From: Mrakia gelida | Lineage: Eukaryota > Basidiomycota > Tremellomycetes > Cystofilobasidiales > Mrakiaceae | Direction of reading: 5' to 3' | DNA length: 64,000 nucleotides | NCBI GenBank assembly: GCA_024345305.1 | Contig: BRON01000006.1 | Span: forward strand, 1,426,001-1,490,000 | Part shown: positions 1 to 11,468 of the stretch, piece after piece | How positions within the stretch are numbered: the stretch's first letter is position 1 | Layout: every line of letters begins with the position of its first letter | Notes under the pieces: generated by a model | Seen by the model: only the letters and a program-made list of their open reading frames with translations | Databases searched by the model: none | What the model was told of the DNA's origin: nothing | Translations under genes and position numbers: made by a program

Positions 1-1012
1 GGTCGAGGTGAGTCGCCGTTTCGTTCGACGCGTTCGTTCGTCTCCCAACCCCCGTCGCGACTTACGTGCAAATGACGAAACCAGCGAAGATGGCTTGAGT
101 GTTCACGTTCTCCTTGGAAGAGAACTTCGCGACGGGCCAGAAGACTGCGAGAAGAGAGAAGAGAGAGGTCAGCTTCGTCGCTGGAACAGTCGCTCGCGGA
201 CGAAGTTTCGAAGACTCACAGATCGCTCCAGCTGAGAGAAACCACACACACAAAGAGCGATCAGCATCTCCTCAAAACGGAACCTAGTATCGTATCACGT
301 ACTAGAGTAGAGAGAAAGTCCCATGAGGATGGTCTGTCGTCGAGCGAAGATAACGAAGCGATCAGCCGTCGTCTCGTTTCGACGCGTCTTCCCCGTCGCC
401 TCCGACTCACCTTCTTGTACCCGAACTTCTTGAGGACCTGTCCAGCGACGGGAGAGAAGCAGAAGTATCCGATCCCAAAGTAGGCAACTTGCAGTCCAGT
501 GGACTGAAGCTTGGTGATCCCGAGGCTTGATAACAAAACGACGAGACGACGGGCGAGCGGGAGATCAGCTCGATCCTTTCGAGGCGAGGGGATTTCGAGA
601 TCAGAACTCACACGTTCTGGAAATGCTTGTTGAGGACATCAAGGAGACCGTAGGCGAATCCCCAAGCCTGAGGTACATCGTGTTCGCAGAAAAGAGGACA
701 AGGTTTGAGCGCTCAGCCGAGGCAGCCTGAAACGAGGGAGGGAGCGAGGAGATGGGGGGTGGATCGAGGGAGACTCACGAAGAAGAGCGACGTGACGAGA
801 CAGAAGGGAAGGATGTAGTTCTTCTCCATGAGTTTTTGCTGTAGAAGAGCAAGAGCCAAGGTCAGCCTCGAGTTCAAGAGGAGAAGGAAGGCACCGAGGC
901 GAGGAGGAGAGCGATTCAAGAATCAAGCGCCCTCCCCTCGCTCGCTCGTTCGTTCACGTACCTTGAGCAAGAACTTGGAGTTCGTTGGAAGAGGAGCAGC
1001 ACCGCCGGCCAT
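1..1012 (-). CDS. FucP-like major facilitator sugar permease (5' part only)
   Basis: Membrane transporter of the major facilitator superfamily, closest in pattern to the fucose/glucose-galactose permease (FHS) group, so probably a proton-coupled sugar importer. The ATG is at 1012. Exons read on the minus strand: 962-1012, 779-838, 612-667, 411-525, 303-333, 220-231, 66-144; the rest lies beyond position 1. The spliced frame stays open for about 134 codons. The first membrane segment carries WGFAYGLLDVLNKHFQ, the conserved loop of this family, followed by a second hydrophobic helix ending in LKKFGYKK, typical of the MFS loop 2-3 region. Exon 6 is only 12 nt, and both its flanks have GT/AG and restore the frame. 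The substrate cannot be told from the fragment. Confidence 0.8.
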
Positions 1013-1937
1013 GATGAATTGATTGCTTGGTGTGGGGCTTAGAAAGTCTGGGGAGTGAGGGAGGGAGGTGAAGGTCGGAGGGGAACAGAGAGAGACCTGA
1101 GTCGAGTCGTTGGAGCTTGTTCGCGACGTCAGGTTCGTATACTCGGGACGATCTCCTGATTCGGGATGTAGATCTAGCGAAAGGGAGGAAGGAGCTGAGT
1201 TCGTGACCCTGAGGCTCACAGAAGAAGCTCTTTAGCCGGTGTCAATCAGGGAGGGAAGGAGGCGCGGAGAAATAGCGATATCCAGCCTAGCGACAAGAAG
1301 AGGGAAGGCGCGTTTTCGAGCTCTTGAGTCCTGTGGAGAGGTTGAGAAGGGTTTCAGAGAGGTCAGGGAGCTTCATCAGAGGTAGTAGGCACCGGTCGAG
1401 CTCGAAAGACTCACCCGAAACGCGTCCAAAACGAGAGGGATCAACGTCGAGAGGCGCGTCCGGATTTCCTCGGCCCGTCCAAAACCTCCTTCCTTCCTTC
1501 TTGGTGCAGTCGAGATAGGCAGTCTCGGCCTTCGCAAACCTTCCTTCCTGCACACTCACCAACTCGGGTCCCTCTAAGCCAAGAAACCAAGCCTCGACTT
1601 CCTCTCGTGCCTCTTCCCGCCGCCCCTGCCTCCTCCCTCTTCCTTCCCGACGCGTCTCGCTCTCTCCGAGCCTCAACGAGCGCACCTCCTCGAGATCACT
1701 GACTCGTCTCCACTCTCGCGTCCTTTTCATCTCACGCATTCCGCTCTCCCTCCCTCTCCCTCATCTCGCTCACCCCTCTCTCCTTCCTCTTCTTACTCGA
1801 CGCGTCTCTCCCTCCCTCCCGCTCCCCCTCCCTGCCGCTCTCCCTCTCACTCCTCTCGCGAAGACAACAACAAGGCCGAAAAACAGGCACACATATGAAT
1901 CACTCACTCTCCTCACTACCTCCCTCCCACCGCAGCT
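1013..1937. other. Intergenic, 925 nt, no gene seen
   Basis: Lies between the end of the Brl1-like gene and the start of the FucP-like gene, so it should hold the latter's promoter and 5' UTR. The + strand is strongly pyrimidine-rich from about 1560 to 2000. Two GACGCGTC palindromes sit at 1649 and 1799. Open frames here (for example 1287-1739 minus) are charged low-complexity runs without splice context. Confidence 0.6.
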
Positions 1938-3469
1938 CTAAAACCAACCCTTCTTCTTCGTCCCCTCCCCTTTGCCCTCCTTCTCCCCCTCGCGCTCACC
2001 CAACCTCCCTACTGCTCCCCCCTCCCCCTCCCACTCCCCCCTCGGTGGCATCCCCGAATATCCATACCCCCCTCCATACGGATCGTTTCCTCCCATCGGT
2101 GGCAGGCCAGGGTATTGATGCTGCTGCTGCTGCCACGGAGGAGGAGGCTGGAGTTGATGGCGATGGTGCGACGGCTGTTGGTCGTGAGAGGGCGGGCGAT
2201 GGGACGAGCGGTAGAACGAGAGGGCTGAGTTGAGAACTATGGTGAGGAAGGTGAGGGTTACGAGGGTGAAGGACTGGGTATGGGTGGGGTGTGAAAGAAG
2301 GGGGGGAGGGGAGGGGAGTTAGTTGAAGAAGGGAGGGAAACGAAGGCAAGGAGGGAGGGAAGGGAAAAGGGAGAAGAGGCGAACTCACCATCGTTTTCCA
2401 ACTAATCGGATCCACGAAAGAATTGACTACTCCCGCGAAGGTTTCTGCTCCTACTTTAGCTCGACCGACGATGGTGGGGTCGCGGTTCATGCCTGTTCGA
2501 GCGAAGCGAACGAAAAGAGGGAAGAAAAGTGAGGACGCGTTTCGAGCGAGACGACGAGCGAGACGGGCGCGAGGGGAAGAGAGAGGAGGACGTACAGTAC
2601 TCCCAAGCTGTACAAGATGCTTGCCTGTAGAAAGAAAGATAGAACGATCAGGGTCAGTGCTGGAGCGGGAGAGAAAGAGAGAGAGAGAGAGAGAGAACGA
2701 GAGACTCACATCCCCGGCACCCGTCTCGCAGGATCGCACTGATTCGCCAGGTAGAGGTTCGTACACGAGGCGATTTCTTGGAGGATTTCTGTTACACATT
2801 CCCCACCCAAACCCAAATCAAGTCAGCTCTCCTCTCCCAACCTCGCTCTTCTTGTCCCCCTCAAAAGAAAAGCACAACGAAGGCTCGAGACGGACGAACC
2901 AAACGACACCTCCTCCACCTTCCTAGCGATATCATTCTTCACCGTCAGGATGAACTGGACCGCCAGGTACAGCAAGATCAACACCAGTGAGAGGTTGAAG
3001 AAGAATTGAAGGTAGCTATTAGCAAAAACCCGAATCCAAACCCAAACACAAAAGTCAGCTCCTTCGGTTCGGTCTGTTCGACGCGACTCCACTCGCCTCC
3101 TCGCGACACTCACCCAAGAAGGATATAAGGGATCTCCCCGTGGGAGACTGTCCGACCTGGAAGATGAAGATTGAAGTTCTGGGTGCTCGCGGCTCCCTCG
3201 TTGGTGTTGTTGTGGCTGTTGGTTCGTTGAAGGGCGGAGGAGGTGTTGTTCCTCGAGCGCGAGGGTTTCGACTTGTGCGAGGAGGTTCGTCGGTCGTTGT
3301 CGTCGTCCTGCGATAAACAACCCCAACAAGAGCGCCAGGCCGAAAGAGAGATCAGCTTCCCTTTCGAGCGGAGCGACCAAACGAAGAACGAAAGAAAGGA
3401 AGAAACGAAACGAAAGCTCACACTCTCACTCCCTTCTCCTTCCCCTCCTCCTTCGCCATCACTCCCACT

Positions 3470-3500
<31 letters not shown>

Positions 3501-4293
3501 CTCAAGGCCCCAGCATTTTTCAACCCCGCACCCACACTTCCCTTCCTCCTCAGTCCCCCACTCCCACCAGCTTCGCGTTTCCTCATCTCCCTCCTCACAG
3601 CTCCAGAAGCGACCTTCCTAGGTTCCTCCAGCTCGTCCTCTTGCTCCTCCTCCTGCTTCACCTCCCCGTTCGAGGCAGCCGCTCCAATCCCATACCAACT
3701 CGCCTCCTCCTTCGGCTCCACCCAATTCTTAGTCGGCGTCGGGTTGTAACTAGCCATCTCCACCTCGGGAATCCCAAACACTCTACTCGTGTTTCCGAAA
3801 TCGAACGAAGAGGGGTCGAAGGTGGATATGGATCTCCTCCCTCCTTCTTCGCCTTGCTCGTTCGCGTCTGCGCCAGGGATCATAGCTCCCCTGGGAGCTG
3901 AACCCAACGCGGATGCTCCTGATCCGTTGGTGTGGAAGAGGAAGGGGGAATCTACGAGGGGGGAGGGGGCGGATTTGAAGGGGAACAAGGAGGAGTTGGG
4001 TTGGGAGTAGTGATTGGAGGTGAAAGGAGAGGAAGGAGGGAGGGTGGGGTCGTAGTGAGGACCTGGGAGGGTGAGTGGGAAGAGGGGTTGGGGTGGGTGG
4101 GGGGAGGTGAGCTTGAAAGGAGCGAGGGGAGGGAAGGGGGAGAGGGAAGGGAAGGAAGGCTGAAGGTGAGCTCACGTTTCCTCGGATTCTCAGGTTCCCA
4201 TTCCATAGGACCCGCCGTAGAGCGTCGCTCAGGTGCAGGGTGCTGGGAGGAGCGAGTAGAGTGGAAGGAGGAAGAGGAGGAGGAGCCGTACAT
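1938..4293 (-). CDS. BRL1: Brl1/Brr6-type nuclear envelope protein
   Basis: Integral nuclear-envelope/ER protein of the Brl1/Brr6 family, which acts in nuclear pore complex assembly and membrane homeostasis. Exons (minus): 4176-4293, 3422-4062, 3114-3307, 2900-3015, 2710-2788, 2596-2624, 2389-2492, 1938-2273; 538 residues. The first ~330 residues are disordered, with an Arg-Glu repeat. Then come EIPYILLGYLQFFFN and transmembrane helix 1, the KVEE..EILQEIA amphipathic segment, four cysteines in two CX(n)C pairs (C-TNLYLANQ-C and C-TAWEY-C) for the family's disulphides, MNRDPTIVGRAKVGAETFA, DPISWKTM and transmembrane helix 2. The tail is Gln/Gly-rich. The donor after exon 4 is a non-standard GTTCG, chosen because it restores the conserved EILQEIA frame. 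Exon 6 is 29 nt. Brl1 and Brr6 cannot be told apart here. Confidence 0.9.
2675..2696. repeat. (AG)n microsatellite in an intron
   Basis: A run of alternating A/G within the intron between exons 5 and 6 of the Brl1-like gene. Seen directly; no function inferred. Confidence 0.8.
3471..3498. repeat. CTCCCT hexamer repeat in a coding exon
   Basis: Tandem CTCCCT units on the + strand fall in exon 2 of the Brl1-like gene. On the coding strand they give an alternating Arg-Glu tract in the disordered N-terminal region. Length polymorphism would add or remove whole codons only. Confidence 0.75.
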
Positions 4294-4938
4294 CGCTCTC
4301 CTCTCGTGTTGGGCGAGGCGAGGGAGGAAGGAAGGAAGGAGAGGGTGAGGACGTGGCCGTTTGAGGAAAAGAAGTCAACTCGATCGATCTCTTTCGTTTG
4401 GCGTTTGTTTTTTTCGCTTCGAGGGAAGGTTTTCGGGTCGGAGAGAGGGTAGTAGGGAGTCACCAGAACATCCCAATAAAAGGTCAAAAACAGAAACAGA
4501 TCCAAAAAGAGGAGTGGCTGCTCCAAGAAAGAAAGAAAGTCAAAACGAAGAGGGCTCGAGCTCGCCTTGCTAACGAACAAAGCAAGAACGCACGAAAGAA
4601 GGGGGTATGCAAAGCGAGAAAAACGTAATCAAGAGAAGGTCCCAGAAAAGCCTGTTTTCGAAAGAGAGTCCCTGCCGAAAAGGAAACCGAGAAACGAGAA
4701 ACGAGAGAGAACGAGAGCGAAACGAAGGGTGTAAAGTTGCTAGACTAGAGGGAGTAGTGTCTTCTTGAGGATCAGTAAGGTAAGTTAGAGAAGAAGGGAC
4801 GACAGTCCGAAGGGAGCAACGAGGGAAGAAGAAGGAGAAAAGCAAGGAGAAAAAGCGAGGGAGAAAGAGAGGCAGCGAAGAGAAGAGAAAGATGCAAGAA
4901 AGAGGACGACCGAGAGCAGGGTTGGGTTTTGGTTGCGT
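4294..4938. other. Intergenic, 645 nt
   Basis: Holds the 3' UTR of the LysM gene and the promoter of the Brl1-like gene, both on the minus strand. The + strand is purine-rich. I see no coding exon. Confidence 0.6.
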
Positions 4939-6598
4939 TTAGGCGTCGATCTCGTCGCAGAAGGGGAGGGAGTCGTAGGACTCCTGTGGGTCGCGAAAAG
5001 GGAAGAGAAGAAGAGGAGGAAAAGGTCAGCAAGGAGGGTGGGGGACGAGACGCGCGGCGGGCGAAGGGACGAGAAGAACGAGGAGGGAGGGAAAAACGAA
5101 CCTCCTTGGCGATGTACGAGGGCTCGGTTTCGCTGGCGACGACGACGGTGCTGGGGTAGGCGTAGACGTCGGACGAGACACAGACGACCTCTCCGGTGTA
5201 GAGGTTGGAGCAGGCGGCGTCGATCTGGGAGGGAAACAAGGTGAGGGGAGGGAGGGTTTGTCAGGACGTGTTTTGTGCTCGAGACAGCGGCAGCATTTCG
5301 GAGATCTCGCTGAGGAGGAACGAGCAGAGACGAGAGTGAATGAGATGGGAGGGGAGGGAAGGAGAGTGAACGAACCTGTCGGTTGTTGGCGTAGAAAGCG
5401 GTCGAGTTAGCTCCCGAGGAGGAGATAACGCTGGCGCAGGTGCTGGAGGGAGAGAAGGAAGAGAACAGGTAAGAGTCAGCGTTCAAGTTCATCTACAAGA
5501 TGGTTATCCTTACTCTTCTCTCCGCCGAGGAGCCCAGCACGACCCTCGAGCCCTGGGAGGAGATGAAACGACGAGACGAGGAAGGCAAACGCGACTCACT
5601 CTCCGGTCTTCACGACGTAGGTATCAGTGCAGTCGAGTCCGGTAGCTCCGAGGCAGAGGCTCTGTCCGATCTGGAGTAGCCGAATGAGCGAAAGAAGGGA
5701 GAGAGAAGGTCAGCTCAGTCGTTGGTCTCTCGGCGCGAAGGAGGGAGAAAGGCGGAGAAGGACGCGGAGGGAGGGAGAGGGAACGAACGGCGAGGTTTCC
5801 GCAGCCATCGTTGACGTCGTTGTTGTTGATGGCGAGCTGGAAAGTAGAGACCTTCTGGGAAGCGGCTGTGTTTCATCCGAGAGCGAACAAGGATGAAGGG
5901 GAAAAGGGAGGGAGGGAGGGAAGGAGAAAAAGAAGGGGCGTTCGGTCAATTGCGTTGTTCTCGATCGATGAAAGGGAGCGCGAACGAGACAAGATGCAAG
6001 GAAGGATTCCTTTGTTCGAGGAGGTATGGCGATGAAAGGGAGGGAAGGGTTGGTGGATAGCTATAGAGCTATAGATGAGGGACGAGGTAGATGTTGTTGC
6101 TTTCCCCCCTGAGGTCGAGAGGAGGGAGAGGAGGGAGGATCGCCTCTCGCCAAGGGGGGAGCGAGCGACGAGACTTTGCGTGCCCTGAGGACTCCTTCCT
6201 TCTCCCTCTCTGTTTTTCATCCTCCCCTCGAGAGCCTGGCTCGCTGCTGATAAGCTCGTCGGATGCAAGGGGAGATGGAGATGGGTTGTCGAGATGGAAG
6301 GGAAGTTGGGTGACAACCACTTGAGGGAGGGAAGGGGGGAAGGAGGGCGAGCGAGGAGGGAAGGCGAAAGGAAGGGAAGGTGCTCGAGAGCGAGGAAGGG
6401 ACGATGAACGTACAGATGGAGTCACAGATGTCACCGGCAGAGACGGTGTAGGTCCTGGTGCAGTCAGCAGCAAAGACAGCTACAAGAGAAGAAGAAGGGA
6501 GGAAGATGGGTCAAAGGGGAATCGAGGGAAGGAAGGAGGGACGCGCGCTCACCTGAGGCGAGGGAGAGGGCGAGAACGAGCGACTTGGTAGAGAACAT
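4939..6598 (-). CDS. Secreted LysM-domain protein
   Basis: Small secreted protein of 164 residues with two LysM-like modules, so it probably binds chitin or related glycans outside the cell. Exons (minus): 6553-6598, 6414-6479, 5789-5865, 5600-5670, 5376-5442, 5102-5224, 4939-4983. A signal peptide (MFSTKSLVLALSLAS...A) is followed by module 1, YTVSAGDICDSI ... NDGCGNLAIGQSLCLG, and module 2, TYVVKTGDTCASVI ... ACSNLYTGEVVCV. The Cys spacing and the GDxC and GQxLC signatures are those of fungal LysM proteins. It has no catalytic domain. Homologues range from cell-wall proteins to chitin-shielding effectors; nothing here decides between them. Intron 2 is 548 nt, several times longer than its neighbours. 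Confidence 0.85.
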
Positions 6599-6851
6599 GG
6601 TGAGGGAGGAGGAGGTGGGTTGTTGGGTTGTTGAAGTTGAAGTGAGTGTGGGTTGGTTGATAAAACGAGTGTGTGGGTGGTGGGCGAGGAGAAGAGAAAG
6701 GGAAGCTGTCAAAAAGGGAAGAGGTCGATGGTTGAGGGGGACGAGCGACTCTCCTTGTTTTCTCCTTTCTGCCCTCGGCAATTCAGGAACAGTCACCCCT
6801 CAGAAAACAATATCCAGAGAAAAAATCTTCCTTCTTCGGATCCCCCGCTGC

Positions 6852-8437
6852 ATGGACGAATCCCTTGCCATCTCCCCATGTCCTTCAAAACTGGTTAATC
6901 TTCCCAACGGTTGTGTCAAAGTGGAGGATGCCGACGAGGAGGTGAGCTCGACTTTTGCTTGCCCCTTCCTTCCTCTCTTTCTCTCGTCCATCCTCGCCTT
7001 CTCCATCCACCCCTGCATCTCTCCTCATCGCCATCAAACAGAGCGCATACACCCAGCTTTCCCGTTCTTTTCAAACTCGTTCTTAGCTCTCACAACGCCC
7101 ATGCTGACCCTCCTTTCCTCCTCTCGCTCTCTCAGACGTTCGACCTCTACAGCACTCTCAGCCTCCTCTCCAAGGACTCAGCTACCACCTCTTCCTCCAA
7201 CCTAGGCATGGCCGACGGCAAGAAGGATATCCTCACCATCTCACTCACCATCAAACCTCCTCGTCAACCTCCTTCGTCCAGCTCAACCAACTCTTCGTCC
7301 AAGTCGACAGGACGCTCGTCGAAAGCGAGCAAGAAGGGGAAAGCAGGAGCTGAACCCGTAGAGATCGATATCTTGATCGCTCAGGACATGCAGAGACTCA
7401 GGGGCTCAGGTGGGGATACAGGATCAGTCGTTTGGAGATCAAGGTGAGCTCGAACGAAGGTTTCTCTTCTCCTCGACGCGTCTCGTCCCCTCGTCCTTTC
7501 GGCCCTTTCCTCCATTGTCCTCGCTTCTCTTCGGCAACTAACCCACTCCCTTCCTTTCTTCCTTTCCTCCCAGCCTCCACCTCCTCTCCTACCTCCTCCC
7601 ACAACTGCACTTCCCCTCCCTCCTCACCTCAACTCAACCCTTCCTCTCGCCCTCCCTCCTCCCCTCAGCGACCATCCTCGAACTAGGCTCAGGAACAGGT
7701 CTTCTCGCCATCCCTCTCGCTCCGTTCGTCAAGAAATGGGTCTGCTCGGATCAGGAGGAGTGTCTCAAACTCGTCGCAGCCAATCTGACGACGAACGGAC
7801 TGAGGGTTGGGTCGAACGACGGGGACGAGGGAGTGAAGGAGCAGGAGCAGCACGGACATGGGCATGGACATGGAGGAGGAGGGAAGGAGAAGAAGCACGC
7901 TGAAGCTGGAGGAAGGAAGGAGGGCCAGGAGGAGGAAGGGAAAGGGAAAGGACCAAGAGTGGGAGTCGAGGAGCTCGATTGGTTCAGTTTCTTGCCTTCG
8001 TCGTCGTCGAACGTACCTCCTCCTCACACGTCCTCGTCACCACCGCCACCTCTCTACGACCTCATAGTCTCCTCAGACTGTATCTATAATCCTCATCTTC
8101 TTCGTTCGTCCCATCCCTCCCTTCCTCCCTTCCTCCCTCCCTCTCGTTCCCGTTTCACAAAACTCACCCACCCGCTCTTCGTTCTCGTTTTCTCACAGCC
8201 CCCCTCGTCGCAACTTTCGCCCACTTCGCCGTACCCAACCACACCGTCGTGCTCGTTGTCATTGAGCTTAGAAGCGCGGATGTGATTCGAGAGTTCTTGG
8301 AGCTTTGGTTGGAGGAGGGGGAGGGGAGGTGGGAAGTTAGGAGGTTGATGGGTGAGGAGGGAGAGGACGGGGAGGGGGGGAGTTGGGGAGCGGGAGGTGG
8401 GAGGTTTGTGGGTTGGGTGGGGTGGAGGACTCGTTGA
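6852..8437 (+). CDS. Putative protein-lysine methyltransferase (methyltransferase-16 / METTL21-Rkm5 type)
   Basis: Probable S-adenosylmethionine-dependent protein-lysine methyltransferase of 388 residues. Exons: 6852-6941, 7136-7443, 7574-8103, 8199-8437. Signatures in order: a VWRS motif just before the Rossmann domain, ILELGSGTGLLAIPLAPF (motif I), SDQEECLKLVAANL (acidic loop), YDLIVSSDCIYNPHLL (the DxxY-like post-I region of this family) and VVLVVIELRSADVIREFL near the end. Between motif I and the DxxY-like motif there is an unusual His/Gly/Lys-rich insertion of about 60 residues (HGHGHGHGGGG). The closest named relatives I can recall are yeast Rkm5 (ribosomal protein L1) and METTL21; the substrate is not predictable. 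It starts 253 bp from the divergent LysM gene. Confidence 0.75.
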
Positions 8438-9189
8438 GTTGAGGTCGGAGAGGGGAAAGATGGGAGGAGGGAGGGAGAGAGGACGCGACGAGCTTTCAGG
8501 TTGGCTGCTCGACGAGACGAGCTTTTGTGAGTTTCTTCTGCTCTCGCACAGCTCCGTGACTTGTGCTTTTCACTTTCCCGATCTCGAAAGACTGACAAGC
8601 CTTCGTCTTCGCCTGCTGTTCTTTCCTGTGAATCCAGACACCGCGTCGGCTCAGCCCTCCTTCGACGCGTCGGTCTTCGCTGGCTCGTCGTAACAGCCCA
8701 ACGGCCACTCACACCCTCGTCGTTCAATCTCCTCCCCGCATCTTTCTTTCTCTCGGCATCTCTCCTCACTTCGCCCACCTCTCGGGAAATGCTTCGAAAC
8801 AGGATCGTCCTCGTCAACGTCGCCTCGCTTCCGACCTCGCTCGCTCCATCGCTCTCACCCCTCTCTCTCGGCATCGCCCCTGGGTCGTCGTATTTTCAAG
8901 GTCGAGTGTACGGAACTACGCTTGGACGCTTGGGAGGAGGAAAGATTGGTCGGCGCGTCGTGGGAAGGGACCTCTCGTCAGTCTGCATGAGCGCAGGGCG
9001 GTGGGAACGGCTCGTCCCCGACTCCGTTCGTCCCTTTCCTTCTCCTTCGCCTTTCGCTTTCCCATTGACCCTCATGCTCACTCCGGCTTCTGGCACTGCT
9101 TCTCGTTTATACCCAGACGAGCGACCCTTTCGCCGTTCTTCCTCAACCACCCACCTTCAACCATCGTCGACCTCTTCGTCCTCCTCGAA
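8438..9189. other. Intergenic, 752 nt
   Basis: Between two plus-strand genes. The + strand is pyrimidine-rich, with one GACGCGTC at 8664. No exon with family support was found; the upstream limit of the next gene is uncertain, so a 5' non-coding exon may lie here. Confidence 0.5.
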
Positions 9190-11059
9190 ATGGCCTCCCT
9201 CTCGCTCTCCCTCCCTCGCTTCGTTCCCTTCGGAATGCGCCAACCTCTCCACTTTGTTCTTCCTCCTGCGAGTCCACCTTTCGAGAGTCTCGTCGAAGAC
9301 TGCTTGATCAAGAGCGAAGAGGAAGGAGTCTCGTCGCTTCGTCTTCCTGACCTCGCTGCTGAGCTTCAATTCGGTTCGTCCATCGTCGAGTCCACTTCCC
9401 TTGGCCCTTCCATCCTTCCAACACCGAGCTCACTTCGCTTCTTTTCCTTTTGCTTCGTTCTTCTCAGCCATTATCTCCCACCTCTCCCGAACCGACCTCG
9501 TCTCCCTCTCGCTCACCTCTCCCTACCTCGCCGAAACCGTCGCTCCCTTCCTCTGGCGAACCATCAACCTCACAGGGGACATCCCTACCCTTCGCCCTCT
9601 CCTCCACTCCCTTCACTCCACCCTCCTCGCCAAACCCTACCTCGCAACCTACGTTCGAACCCTCAACGTCGAGCTCGGAGCAGGCGAGTTCGCAGAAGGG
9701 AACGAGTGGGAGCTCGTCGGTCGAATCGCTCAACTCCTCCCGGACGTGCGCGAGCTCGACCTTCGAAGCGACTCCGTAGGACGGTGGAAGGGGATCTGGG
9801 ATCCATTCCTCAGAGCGTTGGAGGGAAGGAGATGGGAGAGGTTGGAGAAGGTTGCGGTGAACGTTTTGGTCGCGGAGAGTGGGCTGGTGAAGGAGTTCCT
9901 GGAGAGGCACGAAGGGATCAAGAGACTCAATTTCAACCTCACTCACATCTCGTCCGTCTACACCTCCATCCCCGCTCAACTCAACCAACCTTTCAACGAG
10001 ATGACGTCGCAGTCGGAGGAGGATTGGACGCTCGCTCCTGCTCGCCTTCCGGAAACCGACGCGACTCCCTCCCTCGACGCGTGTCCGCCATCGGCTCCCT
10101 CCTCGTCCTTTCCACCACCGCCTTCTCCTCCCTCCCGACTCCTCCTCCCCAACCTCACCTCCTTCCGAGGCGCAGTCCTCACCCTTTCCTCGATCCTCTC
10201 CTACCCTCAATCCTGCCCCAGACTCGAGAGCGTCGAGTTCGACGTTGGTCACCCCTTCGGCGAAGCAGCGAAGATTCGAACGGCTGAGGAGATCGAGGCG
10301 TGTCTGATGGGGAGGACGAGCATCAGGAGATTGGTTCTGAACGGAGGAGTGAGACCGGATGAGAGGTTGATGGAGAAGATCGCGGGAGCGGCTCCTCAGC
10401 TGGAAGAGCTGGATATTGCCGACTCGTGAGTCCTTCGCGTCCCTCTCCCTTCTTCTTTCTTTCGTTTGCTCGACCACGCGTACTAACTCGCCCCTTCGAA
10501 TTGATCTCTTTCGTTCTCAGGATCGGCTTCTTCTACAAACCTCCCCTCCCACCTCTTACTCCAGCTCAACTCTTCGATTTCCCCGAACTCAAGGTGTGTC
10601 GCGTCTCGCTTTTCCTACTCTCCCTCCTCCACTCCCCTCCATCCGACTGACATTCCCTCCCTCCCTCCTCCTTCCTCACTCCGTTCTCGTTCCCAGACCA
10701 TCCACCTCCGAGCCTGGGGCTACTTCGACACCTCCCTCCTCTTCCCCGCCGTCCTCCCTCCCTCCTCCCTCCCACCGGACTCGAAACCAGTCGAACGCGT
10801 CTCTCTGGTTTCGTTTAGGTACGAAGTCGAGCTCGTAGCGGACGAGGAAGGGTGCGAGCAGAGAACGGGAGTTTTCAAGGAGGTGGGTGAGCAATCTTCT
10901 TCCTTCCCCTTCCTCCGCCTCGTCTGCGTCGACGACGAACCGAACCCTGACTTTGCCTTCTCGCCCGTTTGTTTGCTTCTTCGACTCGAGTAGCTGCGGG
11001 CTGTTGAGCTGGGACCGAGGAAGCTGGGAGAGGTGTTCTTTTACGTCGGGGAGTGGTGA
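9190..11059 (+). CDS. F-box-like protein with leucine-rich C-terminal part
   Basis: Probable substrate adaptor of an SCF-type ubiquitin ligase. Exons: 9190-9373, 9468-10425, 10521-10593, 10697-10882, 10994-11059; 488 residues. An F-box-like segment, LPDLAAELQFAIISHLSRTDL.SLSLTSPYLAETVAPFLW, spans the first splice junction. It is followed by Leu-rich stretches (VRELDLRSDS, LEKVAVNVLV, IRRLVLNGG, LEELDIADS) that resemble irregular leucine-rich repeats. A Ser/Pro-rich linker sits in the middle. The start is uncertain: an in-frame ATG at 9234 would also serve and would still keep the F-box. The target is unknown. Confidence 0.65.
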
Positions 11060-11468
11060 GATCAGGGATGATGCGACAGCGACGCGCCGAGGAAGGAGAG
11101 GACGAGAGAAGGGAGTGGACGAGAGGAGTTTGTGCTTGTTCTGTTTCTCTAGACGCGCATGCTATATCTTTGTTCTCTTGTGATGCCGAGGACGCGTGGA
11201 AAGAGAGAGATGGAAACAGAGACGAACGGACGAGGCCGCGGACGACGACAAAGCAAAGACGAGCTCGTCGAGGTCACGAAACGAAGCTTTCGGTTCGCGT
11301 AAATGCTAGACGTTGGAAGCCGCGAGAAGGTTCATTGTCACAATCGTCATTCTTACTCATTCAAAGAAACCGTAAAAGCAGAAACTCAGACCCAAACGAA
11401 AGTAAACCAACGCGTCCGAAGCGAAAAACTCGACGCGTCCGATCCCTCGTTCCTCTTCCCTCCACACC
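11060..11468. other. Convergent intergenic region, 409 nt
   Basis: Lies between the 3' ends of the plus-strand F-box gene and the minus-strand F-box remnant. It contains GACGCGTC at 11432. No exon seen. Confidence 0.55.

Noticed and set aside
1287..1739. Minus-strand open frame of 150 codons rich in Arg/Glu
   Set aside because: Purine-rich low-complexity DNA gives open frames by chance here; no ATG with splice context and no family motif.
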